Positions 35,705-45,217 of a DNA stretch of 64,000 bases are shown here, in pieces. The notes under the pieces were generated by a model that saw only the letters and a list, made by a program, of their open reading frames with translations, made no database searches and had not been told where the DNA came from. A program made the translations under genes and the position numbers. The stretch is from the NCBI GenBank assembly GCA_964481885.1, contig CAYZUS010000005.1, forward strand, positions 22,097 to 86,096. The letters run 5' to 3'. Each line of letters opens with the position of its first letter. Position 1 is the stretch's first letter. Source of the DNA: Fen731 sp964481885. GTDB taxonomy: Bacteria; Actinomycetota; Humimicrobiia; Humimicrobiales; Humimicrobiaceae.

Positions 35705-36952
35705 TTACTCCTTTAAGTAGTCCTTTGCAGCTTCAGTTGGTGAAAGATAGGCGGAATTTTCCGCAAATGCAACTGCCCGCTTTATTTCCTCAGACACTTC
35801 CATTGTTATTCTTTCAACATCTGATTCGCGGAAATCCGGGCGCGTTTTTATTTTATCAAAGAATATTTTTATGGGGTCATATTTCGGCAAATCGGCCAAA
35901 TCCCTGGCTGAGCGGTAGTTCTGCGGGTCTCCTATCCAGTGCCCTTCGCGCCTGTGTGTTACAGCTTCAATCAGTACCGGATGACTGCCTTTCCTGATTT
36001 CCTCCAATGCGCCCATGCATGTAAAATACACTTCAAATATATCATCGCCATCAATAAGCACCGATGGAATGTCGTAACCGAGGCCTCTTTTGTAAATAAG
36101 AGGCGTGCTGCAGGCGTAATCACTTGAGGTCGAAATGGCATAGCCGTTATTTTCGCAGAAAAACATTACCGGCAGTGAGAATATTTTGGCAAAATTCAAG
36201 CTTTCCCCAAATGTTCCCTGGTTTGAGGCCCCATCACCAAAAAATGCCACAGTCACACTGTTGTCACCATTTAATTTGGAAGCAAGACCCGAACCGCATG
36301 CAATTGGAAGACCGGCTCCAACGATACCATTTGCGCCGAGTATTCCGAGTCCGATATCGGCAATATGCATCGAACCTCCCTTGCCTTTTGAATACCCGTC
36401 TGCTTTTCCCAATAATTCTGCAAACATCTTCGATACATCAGCGCCTTTTGCAATCATATGCCCGTGGCCCCTGTGCGTGCTTGTAATAAAGTCCTCTTTT
36501 TTTAATGCGCTGCAGACTCCGGCAGCAATCGCTTCCTCGCCCAGATAAACATGGACAAAGTCGCCCTTTATAATATCTTTTTGTTTATACGCTTTTGCAA
36601 ATTCCTCAAAAAACCTGATTTTTAGCATCAGGTAGTAAAAACGCAGGACAGTGTCATAAGACAGTTCTTCCGGCAGATGACCGGAATTTGTAAAACTTCC
36701 GGCATCCTTTTTCTTTCCCGAGGTAAATACGCCTGATGTTTCTGAATTTTTGCCAAGCCAGTCTGCTCTTTCAGAGTTTTCAGTCTTCCCGGTACTGCCG
36801 AATTCAATTTTGAGGTTTTTTTCCCTTATATAATCCTCTGCCAGGGATGTGAGAATTGTACCTTCCTCAAGTAGTATCCTGCTGCCAGACTGACAACCTG
36901 ACTGGCCAGCCAGTTTTTCAATGTTTTCTCTTGTAATAATTTCCTTCTGCAA
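35705..36952 (-). CDS. E1 alpha subunit with extra N-terminal domain
   Basis: 415 residues, about 85-100 longer than other E1 alpha chains here. The catalytic part (from about 105) keeps HRGHG, GKGGSMH, GDGASN...ENN and HRREGH. The first 50 residues (IITRENIEKLA, then GTILTSLAEDYIREKNLKI) resemble the small N-terminal domain of EutT and EutQ from ethanolamine utilisation, followed by a Ser/Gly/Lys-rich linker. The start is TTG with AAGGAG eight bases upstream. The role of the extra domain is unknown; partner docking is a guess. Confidence 0.88.
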   Translation of the reverse strand: MQKEIITRENIEKLAGQSGCQSGSRILLEEGTILTSLAEDYIREKNLKIEFGSTGKTENSERADWLGKNSETSGVFTSGKKKDAGSFTNSGHLPEELSYDTVLRFYYLMLKIRFFEEFAKAYKQKDIIKGDFVHVYLGEEAIAAGVCSALKKEDFITSTHRGHGHMIAKGADVSKMFAELLGKADGYSKGKGGSMHIADIGLGILGANGIVGAGLPIACGSGLASKLNGDNSVTVAFFGDGASNQGTFGESLNFAKIFSLPVMFFCENNGYAISTSSDYACSTPLIYKRGLGYDIPSVLIDGDDIFEVYFTCMGALEEIRKGSHPVLIEAVTHRREGHWIGDPQNYRSARDLADLPKYDPIKIFFDKIKTRPDFRESDVERITMEVSEEIKRAVAFAENSAYLSPTEAAKDYLKE

Positions 36953-37162
36953 ATTATGACTCCTTAAAGAGATGTAATTTATTTACTTAATTCAAAGCAA
37001 AGGTACCAGTTACTTTTCTCCCGGATTATATAATATCCTTATACCTGACCCAAATCCAGAATTTTTTTATATTACTGTTTTGCTCTTTCATCACCTTTTC
37101 ATTTTTATGATCTGGATTTAAACTGCCTGGAATGCTTTAATTTTTTGTGCTCCCGGATAAAA

Positions 37163-38278
37163 CTATAACTGAAGTATTTTTGGCATTTTAAATTTCTGGC
37201 CCCCTGCTGATATTTCCATATACGGCCACCTTTCATCAATAGAAAGCTGTCGTGTTTTCTCGCCATCCAGCAGGTAAATATCTTCGGCTTTTGCCCCCGC
37301 AATAGTCGGGTTCCAGCTTAAGAGATTATTATTTTTAAGCTTTTGCTCTGACAGATCAGTTGCAACTATTTCCCGTGCTTTATAACCTATTATGCCGCCC
37401 TGCGTATGGTTTTTCCATTCATCTTCATAACCCAGATCCTTATAAGCTTTCCTGCCTGCTTTAAATACATCTCCCAGGGATACGCCGGATTTTGAACTGC
37501 CGCAGAAGGCTGCCTCTATCTGATTGACGGCTTCCTGCTTTTTAATTATTTCTTTCGGAGGCTCTCCAAAATACATGGATCTCGAAACAGAGATGTTGAT
37601 GCCATCTTTTTCTGCAACTGTTGCAAAAAGGACATAACTGTCTATTTTCTTTCCGGTTGCCACAGGGTGCCTGTATTTAAAAATCCTTTCGTCACTTCCC
37701 ACAAGCGCCACCGGCAGCCTGATGCCACTTTTCAGGCATAAACATGTAAAATCATTTGCCAGACTAATCTCTGTTATTCCAGGTTTTAAGGCCATGCAAT
37801 AATCGGTTAAAAGAGCACTGTACTGTTTGCAGAATTTTTCAGCCTTATCCATTTCATGCTCTGTCAGCTCAATTCGCAGTGCCATGAGCCCGTCTTCGAT
37901 ATTCTCAACACCGCTTTCAGAAAAATCTGCCCCTATTTTTCCGCCGGGAACTAATTTCCCTGCAGCTTCAATTGGGGAACCGTCATACCATTCATACTTT
38001 ACCGGCTCAAATCCCAAACCTTCAAGCTCCTCAGCCATTACCCTGTCAAGATCGCTGCTGCTGCTGATGAGATATTTTTTATCTGTGGTTATAAACAAGT
38101 TAACCAGGGAAATATCGGCGTTCTTTAAGACTTCATTTCTTCTTCCTCCTGTAAACCAAAGAAAGTTAGTCTGCGTGGACAAAATAACCCCGGAAAGCCC
38201 CTTTTGCAAAAGTAATTCCCTGGTTTTTACCTCTTTTATTTCCAAATCTTTTATCAATGTTTTACCCCATCCTTTCAC
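37163..38278 (-). CDS. M24 (creatinase/aminopeptidase P)-fold protein lacking metal ligands
   Basis: Up to 371 residues with the creatinase-like N-domain and a pita-bread C-domain. The usual Asp-Asp pair is replaced (VLFATVAEKDGINISVSRS). HTQGGIIGYKARE and WNPTIAGAKAEDI align with the His and Glu regions but do not give the full five-ligand set. It is probably not a metal peptidase, and may be a binding protein or an unusual hydrolase. The GTG at 38278 or a TTG at 38257, which has GGATGGGG seven bases upstream, may be the start. It lies after a GntR gene. Confidence 0.72.
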   Translation of the reverse strand: MKGWGKTLIKDLEIKEVKTRELLLQKGLSGVILSTQTNFLWFTGGRRNEVLKNADISLVNLFITTDKKYLISSSSDLDRVMAEELEGLGFEPVKYEWYDGSPIEAAGKLVPGGKIGADFSESGVENIEDGLMALRIELTEHEMDKAEKFCKQYSALLTDYCMALKPGITEISLANDFTCLCLKSGIRLPVALVGSDERIFKYRHPVATGKKIDSYVLFATVAEKDGINISVSRSMYFGEPPKEIIKKQEAVNQIEAAFCGSSKSGVSLGDVFKAGRKAYKDLGYEDEWKNHTQGGIIGYKAREIVATDLSEQKLKNNNLLSWNPTIAGAKAEDIYLLDGEKTRQLSIDERWPYMEISAGGQKFKMPKILQL

Positions 38279-38310
38279 TTGATTTTAAGCTTTTAAAAAT
38301 ATTAAGGATT

Positions 38311-39069
38311 TCACCTTTTGGTATAAAAAGTAAACTCGCTTTTTTCGCTGCTGAAAAAGTCCTCATAGAAACCTATAGGTTTTTCATTTTTATCCAGCAG
38401 AATACTTCGCATGTAGAAAAAACTTGCCTGCCTGTCAATCAGCAAGACTTCTGCAGCTTTAGGAAACAGGTTTTTATTTACCGGGTTTAAATATCTCTTA
38501 ATCCCTGAAATGTGAATACCGTACTTTTCTTCTATCAAAGCAGTAGTCGAGCTGTTAACAAGGTCATTATCTATAAAACCCGGGCATATTTTTTCCGGGA
38601 TTTGTATAATGGTAAAATAAAGAGGCTGGTTTAATACAAACCTGAGCCTTTCAACATAATTTATTTTGTCATCTTTTCCAAGGCCAAGTATAACTGCAAC
38701 CTCTTTTTTAGGAAGTATCCTTTCTTTTACAAGTATCCTGTTTAGAAAACTGATATTTTTTGCAGCAAGCTCATCTGTAAAAAAAGCTACATCCTGCATA
38801 AGCGAGGACTTGATCTTTTTGCTCTTTACAAAAGTTCCAAAACCTTTGACTCTTGTCAGAAAGCCTTCATTTTCAAGTTCTTTTATCGCCTGCCTTACTG
38901 TGGGCCTGCTAACACCAAAAATACTGCACATATCCATCTCATTGTCTATTTTGGCGCCCAGCTCAAAGTCGGATATAATGGCACTGAGAAGCTGCTCCTT
39001 TACCTGCAGGTAAAAAGGTACCCTGTTTTCTTTGCTGACCTCATGGAATATATTTGTTTTTAGGTTCAT
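38311..39069 (-). CDS. GntR-family regulator, HutC/UTRA subfamily
   Basis: 252 residues. A winged helix-turn-helix (about 15-85, MCSIFGVSRPTVRQAIKELE) is followed by a UTRA ligand-binding domain with RIKRYLNPV and YEDFF near the end. UTRA regulators bind sugars or amino-acid-related effectors. AAAAGGA precedes the ATG. It may control the aldolases to its right through the palindrome at 40291-40306; this is inference. Confidence 0.88.
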   Translation of the reverse strand: MNLKTNIFHEVSKENRVPFYLQVKEQLLSAIISDFELGAKIDNEMDMCSIFGVSRPTVRQAIKELENEGFLTRVKGFGTFVKSKKIKSSLMQDVAFFTDELAAKNISFLNRILVKERILPKKEVAVILGLGKDDKINYVERLRFVLNQPLYFTIIQIPEKICPGFIDNDLVNSSTTALIEEKYGIHISGIKRYLNPVNKNLFPKAAEVLLIDRQASFFYMRSILLDKNEKPIGFYEDFFSSEKSEFTFYTKR

Positions 39070-39352
39070 TTTATTTCCTTTTGGGAAGTAACCTGCCTGC
39101 TGCCGGGATTGCTGGCTTGTATATTTTATGGCCGGGATATCTGGTTAACCTTGATTTAAATGCCGCCTGTCCTTTTTGGTATTATTTGCCATAATTACTC
39201 CCTGCTCTACCCGGCGTCTCTAATCTTAATTGCTACCTGTTTCCCCTGATACCCCTATTCTTAATTACTCCCTGTTTTTGCAGTTGCCAGGCATTCTCGT
39301 TACTGCCTGTTTTACCGTATATCAGTCATTCCAAGCCACGAGCGTATGGCTG

Positions 39353-40150
39353 TCATTTTAAAGTTTCCTTACGGATGATATCAGCAATCATGCCTGCCAG
39401 ACTGCTTATGCTGTCTGCCTGTAAAAGTTCCCCGGCAGGGGCCGATGCGCCGGACTGTTCCAGATTGCAGGTTATGTTTGTAGTCTCGAAACTTAACCCT
39501 TTTTTCAGCTCATTAAGCTTTTCTACCTGGCTTCCGGACAAAGTATTTACATTCCCGAGCAAAAGTGAATTTAAATAAGTCCTTGCATAGGTCTCTGTCA
39601 GCGTAAGGTTATTGCAGGCATCAAAAACATCCTTGCCTGTAACGAGGACCCCGTGGTTTTCAAGTAATAATGCTCTATGGCCTTTCTGTACATAATCCGA
39701 TACAATCCCTGCCAGATCCCCGGTGGCCGGTGTCATATATGGAACGAGCGGTATCTGTCCCAAAACCATTATTATCTCAGGCATTATGCATTGATCCAGG
39801 CTTTTTCCGCTTATGGCAAAAGCTGAGGCGCTTGGAGCATGTGAATGGATAACAGATTGTATACCAGGATTTTTTTTGTAACTTAAAAGATGCATAAGCA
39901 CCTCTGAAGAAGCTCTGAGGCCGTCACTTCTGTTATCTATTGTCTTTCCTGATGAATCTATCAGTACAATATCTTCTCGCTTTAGTATAAAGACAGGAAC
40001 CCCGGAAGGAGTTATCAGATATTTGTTATCATCGATTTTAATGGATATATTTCCGGAACTGCCGGATAACATTCCCTTGCTGTCAAGCTCTTTGACAACT
40101 GCCATGAGATCGTTTCTTTTTTTATCCAAAAATTCGTTTTCATGTTCCAT
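39353..40150 (-). CDS. Class II aldolase/adducin-family protein (FucA-like)
   Basis: 265 residues. SGNISIK, the Glu in RASSEVLMH, HSHAP and ENHG form the zinc-aldolase set of L-fuculose-phosphate and related aldolases, which cleave sugar phosphates to a DHAP-type product or decarboxylate oxo-tetronate phosphates. A C-terminal extension of about 45 residues is rich in Ser and Gly. It has its own promoter at 40263-40291. Confidence 0.85.
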   Translation of the reverse strand: MEHENEFLDKKRNDLMAVVKELDSKGMLSGSSGNISIKIDDNKYLITPSGVPVFILKREDIVLIDSSGKTIDNRSDGLRASSEVLMHLLSYKKNPGIQSVIHSHAPSASAFAISGKSLDQCIMPEIIMVLGQIPLVPYMTPATGDLAGIVSDYVQKGHRALLLENHGVLVTGKDVFDACNNLTLTETYARTYLNSLLLGNVNTLSGSQVEKLNELKKGLSFETTNITCNLEQSGASAPAGELLQADSISSLAGMIADIIRKETLK

Positions 40151-40262
40151 TTTTTACCAGAAGACCTTTCCTATTTAGAAGTAATTGGACCATTGTTTAT
40201 TTTTTTCATGTCTGATATTTTCTTCATATCTGGATTTTTTCATATCCGAAAATCATGTGACT

Positions 40263-40306
40263 ATCGTAATTCATGATAAATTGCCTGTCAATATGTAATT
40301 ACATAT
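40263..40306 (-). promoter_or_regulatory. Promoter with adjoining 16-bp palindrome
   Basis: On the minus strand TTGACA (40286-40291) and TACGAT (40263-40268) are 17 bp apart and serve the aldolase at 40150. The perfect palindrome ATATGTAATTACATAT (40291-40306) sits directly upstream of the -35 box, a likely GntR-type operator. Confidence 0.6.
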
Positions 40307-40335
40307 ATCATAATAATAATTACAATTTATAATTT

Positions 40336-40509
40336 TTATGACTCCTCAAGCAAATTCATATAATTTCTTGCGGAGCGCAAAACACGATAAACAATAATTT
40401 TTTTATCAATGAACCGGTAAAAGGCTATGTAGGTGTCTATAACAACCACTCGGAAATTGAACTTTTGCATCGAACGGTAAGTAGAGGAACGCCCGAATTT
40501 GGAAAATCC
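40336..40509 (-). pseudogene. ParE/RelE-type toxin remnant
   Basis: About 57 codons before TAA (40336-40338) read as the C-terminal half of a ParE toxin: FRVVVIDTYIAFYRF, then VYRVLRSARNYMNLLEES. The frame is cut by TGA at 40510-40512 and no antitoxin is adjacent, so it is a 5'-truncated relic pressed against the aldolase gene at 40524. Confidence 0.75.
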
Positions 40510-40523
40510 TCAAGCATTAAAGA

Positions 40524-41312
40524 TTAATTCAGTAGTTTACGCATTCCATCAAGAAGAAGCAGGGGCTGCGTCCTTAATGCTCCCATATCACTTGTTATGC
40601 TTATCCAGTTTATTCCCATATTCTTTAAGGACCCGAAAATCGATAAGTCGTTCAGGTCCCCTGCCATGGCAATACCTGCAGGTATACTTTTATTGTTTGC
40701 CTTCTGCACAATACCCTCTATGATTTTTAACACTTCCCTGCTTTTTACCTGTCCGGGAAGCCCAATCGAACCTGACAGGTCATTGGGCCCGATAACTATG
40801 CTGTTAAAGCCAGGAACTTCCAAAATCTCATCAAGATTATTGACGGCTTCAATATGTTCAATCTGCAGTATGACCCATGGATCGCTTTTGGACCTCTCCA
40901 GATATTTGTCGGGGTCATCCAGATAAAACCTGTTTGACCTTATCGGCCCGAATCCCCTGCTGCCTTCCGGAGGATATCTGCAGGCTGAAACAGCTTTCAG
41001 CGCATCTTCTTTTGTATTTATGAAAGGAAAAATAATCCCCGCAGGTCCAATTTCCAGAATCGGCTTTGCAATAAAGGGCTCGTTGCCGCCTATCCTTACA
41101 AAAGATGCCGTATCAGCGCCTTTGGTGGCCATAATATGGGAAAGAGTTATCCTGCTACTATTAGGAGCATGTTCAGTATCTATCCACAAAAAATCAAATC
41201 CCATCTCACTAAACAATTCTGATATCAACGGGTCAGAAAACCAGATGCCTGCTCCAAAACAAATCTTTCCATTATTTAATTTCTCTTTGAATTTATCCAA
41301 ATTATTATTCAT
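40524..41312 (-). CDS. HpcH/HpaI-family aldolase (2-keto-3-deoxy-L-rhamnonate/glucarate type)
   Basis: 262 residues with FLWIDTEHAPNSS, the metal-binding Glu in ILQIEH, and GPNDLSGSIG. The family performs retro-aldol cleavage of 2-keto-3-deoxy acids to pyruvate plus an aldehyde, using a divalent metal. GAGGTGG precedes the ATG. With the class II aldolase downstream it offers a second route for sugar-acid cleavage. Exact substrate unknown. Confidence 0.86.
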   Translation of the reverse strand: MNNNLDKFKEKLNNGKICFGAGIWFSDPLISELFSEMGFDFLWIDTEHAPNSSRITLSHIMATKGADTASFVRIGGNEPFIAKPILEIGPAGIIFPFINTKEDALKAVSACRYPPEGSRGFGPIRSNRFYLDDPDKYLERSKSDPWVILQIEHIEAVNNLDEILEVPGFNSIVIGPNDLSGSIGLPGQVKSREVLKIIEGIVQKANNKSIPAGIAMAGDLNDLSIFGSLKNMGINWISITSDMGALRTQPLLLLDGMRKLLN

Positions 41313-41400
41313 TATTTTGTGCCACCTCGCCCGGTGATTGTAACTTAGGCTTCAACCTCGGGGAAAATATTAATGCGCATTTTACATTTTCAAATCTTTT

Positions 41401-42126
41401 TTAGTCGTCCTCAATCATATGCTCAATTAAATTCAGATGCTCCAGCATCAGCTGCCCGGCTTTTTCTGAATTCTTGTCCTTAATTGAAAGATAAATCTCA
41501 TAGTGCTGTTCTAAAGATTGTGACAAATCAGGGAAATATTTCACAGATTTTTTTCGGCTCTCAAGCAGCAAATTATTAATGGAAGACATCAATGCAGTAA
41601 GCACTCTGTTTCCTGAAGCCTTAAAAACAGATTCATGGAAACCCATTTCATATTCCAGGTATTTGTTTTTGCTTTTTATGTGTGTTCTGGCGCTGTTTAA
41701 AAACTCAACCATTTCAGCAAGATTTTCTTCATTGGCATTTATGGCAGCGAGCTTGGTCAGTTCGACTTCAATGATTTTTCTCGTTTGGAAAAGTTCTTTT
41801 ATTTTTAAATCATGAAGCAGAGTCATAAACTTCATCGGATTTACAAGAAGATTTGAGATGGAAGTATTCAGATAGGTCCTTGACCCGGGATTAATGTCTA
41901 AAACTCCCAGTACGTCCAGAGCCTTTAGCGCCTGCCTAACTGAATTTCTGCTTACCTTAAGAAGGCCCGAAAGGGTCCTTTCGCTTGGAACCAGATCACC
42001 GGGCTTTAACTTACCGCTTGCAATAAGTTTTCCAATCGTCTCTATAATATGGTCTATAAGTACCAGTTTTTCTATTGGTTTTACATCCAGGAATTTTTCT
42101 TCTTCCAAATCCTTATCTTTAGCCAT
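41401..42126 (-). CDS. GntR-family regulator, FadR/FCD subfamily
   Basis: 241 residues. A winged helix-turn-helix (about 15-85, LLKVSRNSVRQALKALDVLG) precedes an FCD domain with EMGFHESV and LEQHYEIYLSI ligand regions. AAAAGG precedes the ATG. It probably regulates the aldolase upstream of the operon end or the E1 cassette to its right. No repeat of the 34665-34687 operator was found at its own promoter. Confidence 0.88.
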   Translation of the reverse strand: MAKDKDLEEEKFLDVKPIEKLVLIDHIIETIGKLIASGKLKPGDLVPSERTLSGLLKVSRNSVRQALKALDVLGVLDINPGSRTYLNTSISNLLVNPMKFMTLLHDLKIKELFQTRKIIEVELTKLAAINANEENLAEMVEFLNSARTHIKSKNKYLEYEMGFHESVFKASGNRVLTALMSSINNLLLESRKKSVKYFPDLSQSLEQHYEIYLSIKDKNSEKAGQLMLEHLNLIEHMIEDD

Positions 42127-42332
42127 TTATCTGCCTTTTTTATTTACTTATTAAATTTGCTGCTGCTCAGTACCTGAAAAACTTATGGATCAATATTTTT
42201 TAAATAAATTCTTTCTATTTAAAACTTTCGATGATATTTATTTTTGTGTGATTTTTCAAAATCATATAAATATATGTTATATTTATATTTATCCAGGCAA
42301 GTCTCCTGAATAAATGATTTAACCAAAACTAT

Positions 42333-43181
42333 TTAATATTTATAAAACCCCTGACCGGCTTTTTGCCCCAGTTTGCCATTGCTCACCAGTTCTGCAAGGA
42401 TTGCCGCAGGCTTAAACTTAGGGTCCTTTGTCGCTTCGAAAAGACTCTCAAGTGCGTGAAAAATCACATCAAGACCAACAAGATCAGCCAGTTCAAGTGG
42501 GCCCATTTTGTGGTTTAGTCCCAACTTTATGGCATTGTCTATGTCCTCTTTGGACGCCACTTTTTCATCAAACATCCTTGCAGCTTCGTTTTCAAATAGT
42601 AAAAAAAGCCGGTTTACTATAAACCCCGGCGTATCCTTGCATAATACCGGGCTCTTATTTATTGCGCCCAGCAGATCCATTGTCATTGAGACAATTTCAC
42701 TGCCCGTATTTACTCCGGGGATGACTTCTACCAGCTTCATTTTCTCTGCAGGAACGAAAAAATGAATTCCTATAACTCTTTCTTTATTTATTGTCTTTGC
42801 AGCGATTTCTTCTATGCTTAAAGTTGAAGTATTTGATGCCAGGATTGTCTCTTTATTGGTCATTTTGTCCAGCTCACAGAATAATCCCTGTTTTAAGGCC
42901 AGGTCTTCATTTACCGCCTCTATGATTACGCAGGCACCACACACGCCGTTTAAGCTGTCTGAGCAAACAAGATTTCCCTTGTACTCTTCGCCTTCTTCTG
43001 CTGAGATTTTCCCAAGTTCAACAACCTTGTCTATGCCTTTTGAAATATAAGTCCCGGCACTTTGTAACCTGGCACTGTCCTTGTCAGTGATAACTACCTT
43101 ATGGCCGGCCTGCAGAAATGACTGCGCTATTCCACGGCCCATCGTCCCGGCGCCTACTACTCCTATTATTTCTTTGCTCAT
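42333..43181 (-). CDS. 3-hydroxyacyl-CoA dehydrogenase (Hbd-type)
   Basis: 282 residues, the size of 3-hydroxybutyryl-CoA dehydrogenase. VVGAGTMGRGIA is the NAD loop. ASNTSTL, GIHFFVPA with the catalytic His, and DTPGFIVNRL are in order. It would interconvert a 3-hydroxyacyl and 3-oxoacyl-CoA, or act on a free 3-hydroxy acid such as L-gulonate, as related enzymes do. AAAGG precedes the ATG. It lies directly after the four-gene E1 cassette. Confidence 0.88.
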   Translation of the reverse strand: MSKEIIGVVGAGTMGRGIAQSFLQAGHKVVITDKDSARLQSAGTYISKGIDKVVELGKISAEEGEEYKGNLVCSDSLNGVCGACVIIEAVNEDLALKQGLFCELDKMTNKETILASNTSTLSIEEIAAKTINKERVIGIHFFVPAEKMKLVEVIPGVNTGSEIVSMTMDLLGAINKSPVLCKDTPGFIVNRLFLLFENEAARMFDEKVASKEDIDNAIKLGLNHKMGPLELADLVGLDVIFHALESLFEATKDPKFKPAAILAELVSNGKLGQKAGQGFYKY

Positions 43182-43217
43182 ATAACACCTTTACTAATAT
43201 TTAAGACTTATCTTTTT

Positions 43218-44204
43218 TTAGATTACTTTTCTTACTGCAAGTATCAGTTTTTCTTCATCCGGAATCACATATTCTTCGAGTGCCCGGTTAAACGGCACCG
43301 GCACATCTGCTCTTGCCACTATCTTTACAGGCGCTTTTAAGTATGAGAAAAATTCTTCCGCTACAATTGAGGCCACAAAACTTCCAAACCCGCATGTTAT
43401 GGGACTGTCATCTATTATCACCACACGGCCCGTTCTGGCTAATGATTTTTCAAGAGTTTCCCTGTCAAAAGGCAGAAGGCTTCGCACATCAAAAACTTCA
43501 ACTGATATGCCTTCTTTTTCAAGTTTTTTAGCTGCGCTTAGCGCCGTTGCGACAAGATGGCCCGTAGCAACAACTGTCACGTCGGTGCCTTCCCTTTTGA
43601 TTTCTGCTTTGCCCAAAGGAATACTGTATTGCTCCTCGGGCACGGTTCCAATATCACCTAAGGCTCTGGTCGGCAGAAATACAGCAACAGGGTCATTATC
43701 TCTTATGGCCGATACCAGCAGGCCCTTTGCATCGTAGGCACAGGAAGGTATAACTACTTTCATGCCTCCGTGAAGCAGGAAAGAATATGGGCTGTCTGAA
43801 TGCAGCGCATTAAAATCGCATAGCTCATTATCTTCGATAATAAGGTATGTTATCGGAAACTGTAATTTACCGCCAGACATGTACCTGAGTTTTGCAGCCT
43901 GGTCCAAAAGTGCGGAAAATGAAAGGTAGACATCTTCGATATTATCTAACTCGATTATTGGCCTCATACCGATAAGAGCAAGCCCTGTTGCCGAAGAAAT
44001 AAGAGTAGCCTGGGATTTCGGCATGTTTATTACCCTTGGCCCATCCGGAATTACCTTTTGACCATTCGGGCCTGAAGCATCTGCCGTCGAATTATCTTTT
44101 TTATTTAAATCACTTTCAATCTTTAAGAAACAGGTATCTGTATCTATTTTCAGTTCTTCGTTTAAGCCTTCGCGGGCCGCTTGTATTAAAGACAGCTCTT
44201 TCAT
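43218..44204 (-). CDS. Degenerate E1 beta subunit (beta')
   Basis: 328 residues from the ATG at 44204, which overlaps the TAA of the upstream alpha gene (TAATG). The N-terminal pyrimidine-binding domain is decayed. The usual GED segment is gone, a polar insertion (about 34-50, KKDNSTADASGPNG) appears, and MPKSQATL puts Gln65 where the catalytic Glu stands (PISEQG in its neighbour). From about residue 136 onward it is nearly the same as the intact beta at 45217. It may be a structural or regulatory subunit with no active centre. Confidence 0.85.
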   Translation of the reverse strand: MKELSLIQAAREGLNEELKIDTDTCFLKIESDLNKKDNSTADASGPNGQKVIPDGPRVINMPKSQATLISSATGLALIGMRPIIELDNIEDVYLSFSALLDQAAKLRYMSGGKLQFPITYLIIEDNELCDFNALHSDSPYSFLLHGGMKVVIPSCAYDAKGLLVSAIRDNDPVAVFLPTRALGDIGTVPEEQYSIPLGKAEIKREGTDVTVVATGHLVATALSAAKKLEKEGISVEVFDVRSLLPFDRETLEKSLARTGRVVIIDDSPITCGFGSFVASIVAEEFFSYLKAPVKIVARADVPVPFNRALEEYVIPDEEKLILAVRKVI

Positions 44205-45217
44205 TAAAACCACCCTTTCCTTGGAATACCTGCATATTCTGTAGCATACATATCTTTCAGGCCATCCTGAGGCTCCGGCAAATCGCCTGCTTTTGCAAAT
44301 TCAACTGCAAGCACCAACTCCTGCTCAGCTGCGGCCTTTATTTCATCAATTTCCTGGCTCGTGCATATTTTTTCACTCACAAGCCTGTCTGGCCAGGTGG
44401 ACACAGGATCCCGTTTCTGCCACTCCTCTATCTCTTCATTTGTTCTGTACTTTAAATTAAGGATTCTTTCAGCAGTAAAATGTCCGCAGAATCTGTAGGA
44501 ATTTGCAACGATATTTATGGGGCCCGAACCATTCCTGACTTTTAATACTGCATCTTTTGCAGCTTCATATATCTTTTCAACATCCATACCGTCAACCTCA
44601 ATGCCTTCAAAACCATAAGCCTTTGCTCTGTCAGATAGATTTTTGGCGCTGCAGGAATACTCGACTTTGGTCGTAACGGCATACTGATTGTTTTCCACCA
44701 CAAAAATTATTGGAAGCTCCAGAGTTTTTGCCAGATTCATGGATTCATGCACCCACCCTTCAGACATGGCGCCGTCTCCATAAAACACAACGGATATCTG
44801 CTTTAGGCCTTTTATCTTGCAGCCAAGCGCCACCCCGGTAAAGATCGGGACCTTGCCTGCGACTTCGCTGTCCAGTTCGAAAAATCTCTTCTCATTAAAA
44901 AGATTAAAATGCATTGTCCCGCCTTTTCCGTGATTGCATCCCTGTTTTTTCCCGAACTGCTCTGCAAAGAGAAGCCCGATATCAGAGTTTCGTACCACTG
45001 ATGCTGCCTGTCCTCTGTGCGAGACACCGATATAGTCATCATCATTAGTTGCATTTAATACTCCCACACATACTGCTTCCATGCCTATCCCCGGGTGAAG
45101 AGGACCCCTTATAAATCCCTTGTCTCCCAGCTCTACTACAGTTTCAGAATATCTTCTTGTAAGATACAGCTGCCTGAAAATATCCATACATTTCTTTTTA
45201 TCCAAATCTTTATGCAT
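44204..45217 (-). CDS. E1 alpha subunit (intact) of the coupled cassette
   Basis: 337 residues. SHRGQA, GKGGTMH, GDGAMSEG...ENN and YRFCGH are all present, so it can bind thiamine diphosphate and Mg. Its ATG shares one base with the TAA of the upstream beta gene (TAATG). It should form the live active site with beta 45217-46191. It lies between that gene and the degenerate beta'. Confidence 0.88.
   Translation of the reverse strand: MHKDLDKKKCMDIFRQLYLTRRYSETVVELGDKGFIRGPLHPGIGMEAVCVGVLNATNDDDYIGVSHRGQAASVVRNSDIGLLFAEQFGKKQGCNHGKGGTMHFNLFNEKRFFELDSEVAGKVPIFTGVALGCKIKGLKQISVVFYGDGAMSEGWVHESMNLAKTLELPIIFVVENNQYAVTTKVEYSCSAKNLSDRAKAYGFEGIEVDGMDVEKIYEAAKDAVLKVRNGSGPINIVANSYRFCGHFTAERILNLKYRTNEEIEEWQKRDPVSTWPDRLVSEKICTSQEIDEIKAAAEQELVLAVEFAKAGDLPEPQDGLKDMYATEYAGIPRKGWF

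Noticed and set aside
39145..39192. 15-codon leader peptide upstream of the UTRA regulator
   Set aside because: GGGAG precedes the ATG, but similar GGGAGTAATT words recur in this repeat-rich stretch, and the peptide shows no attenuator features.
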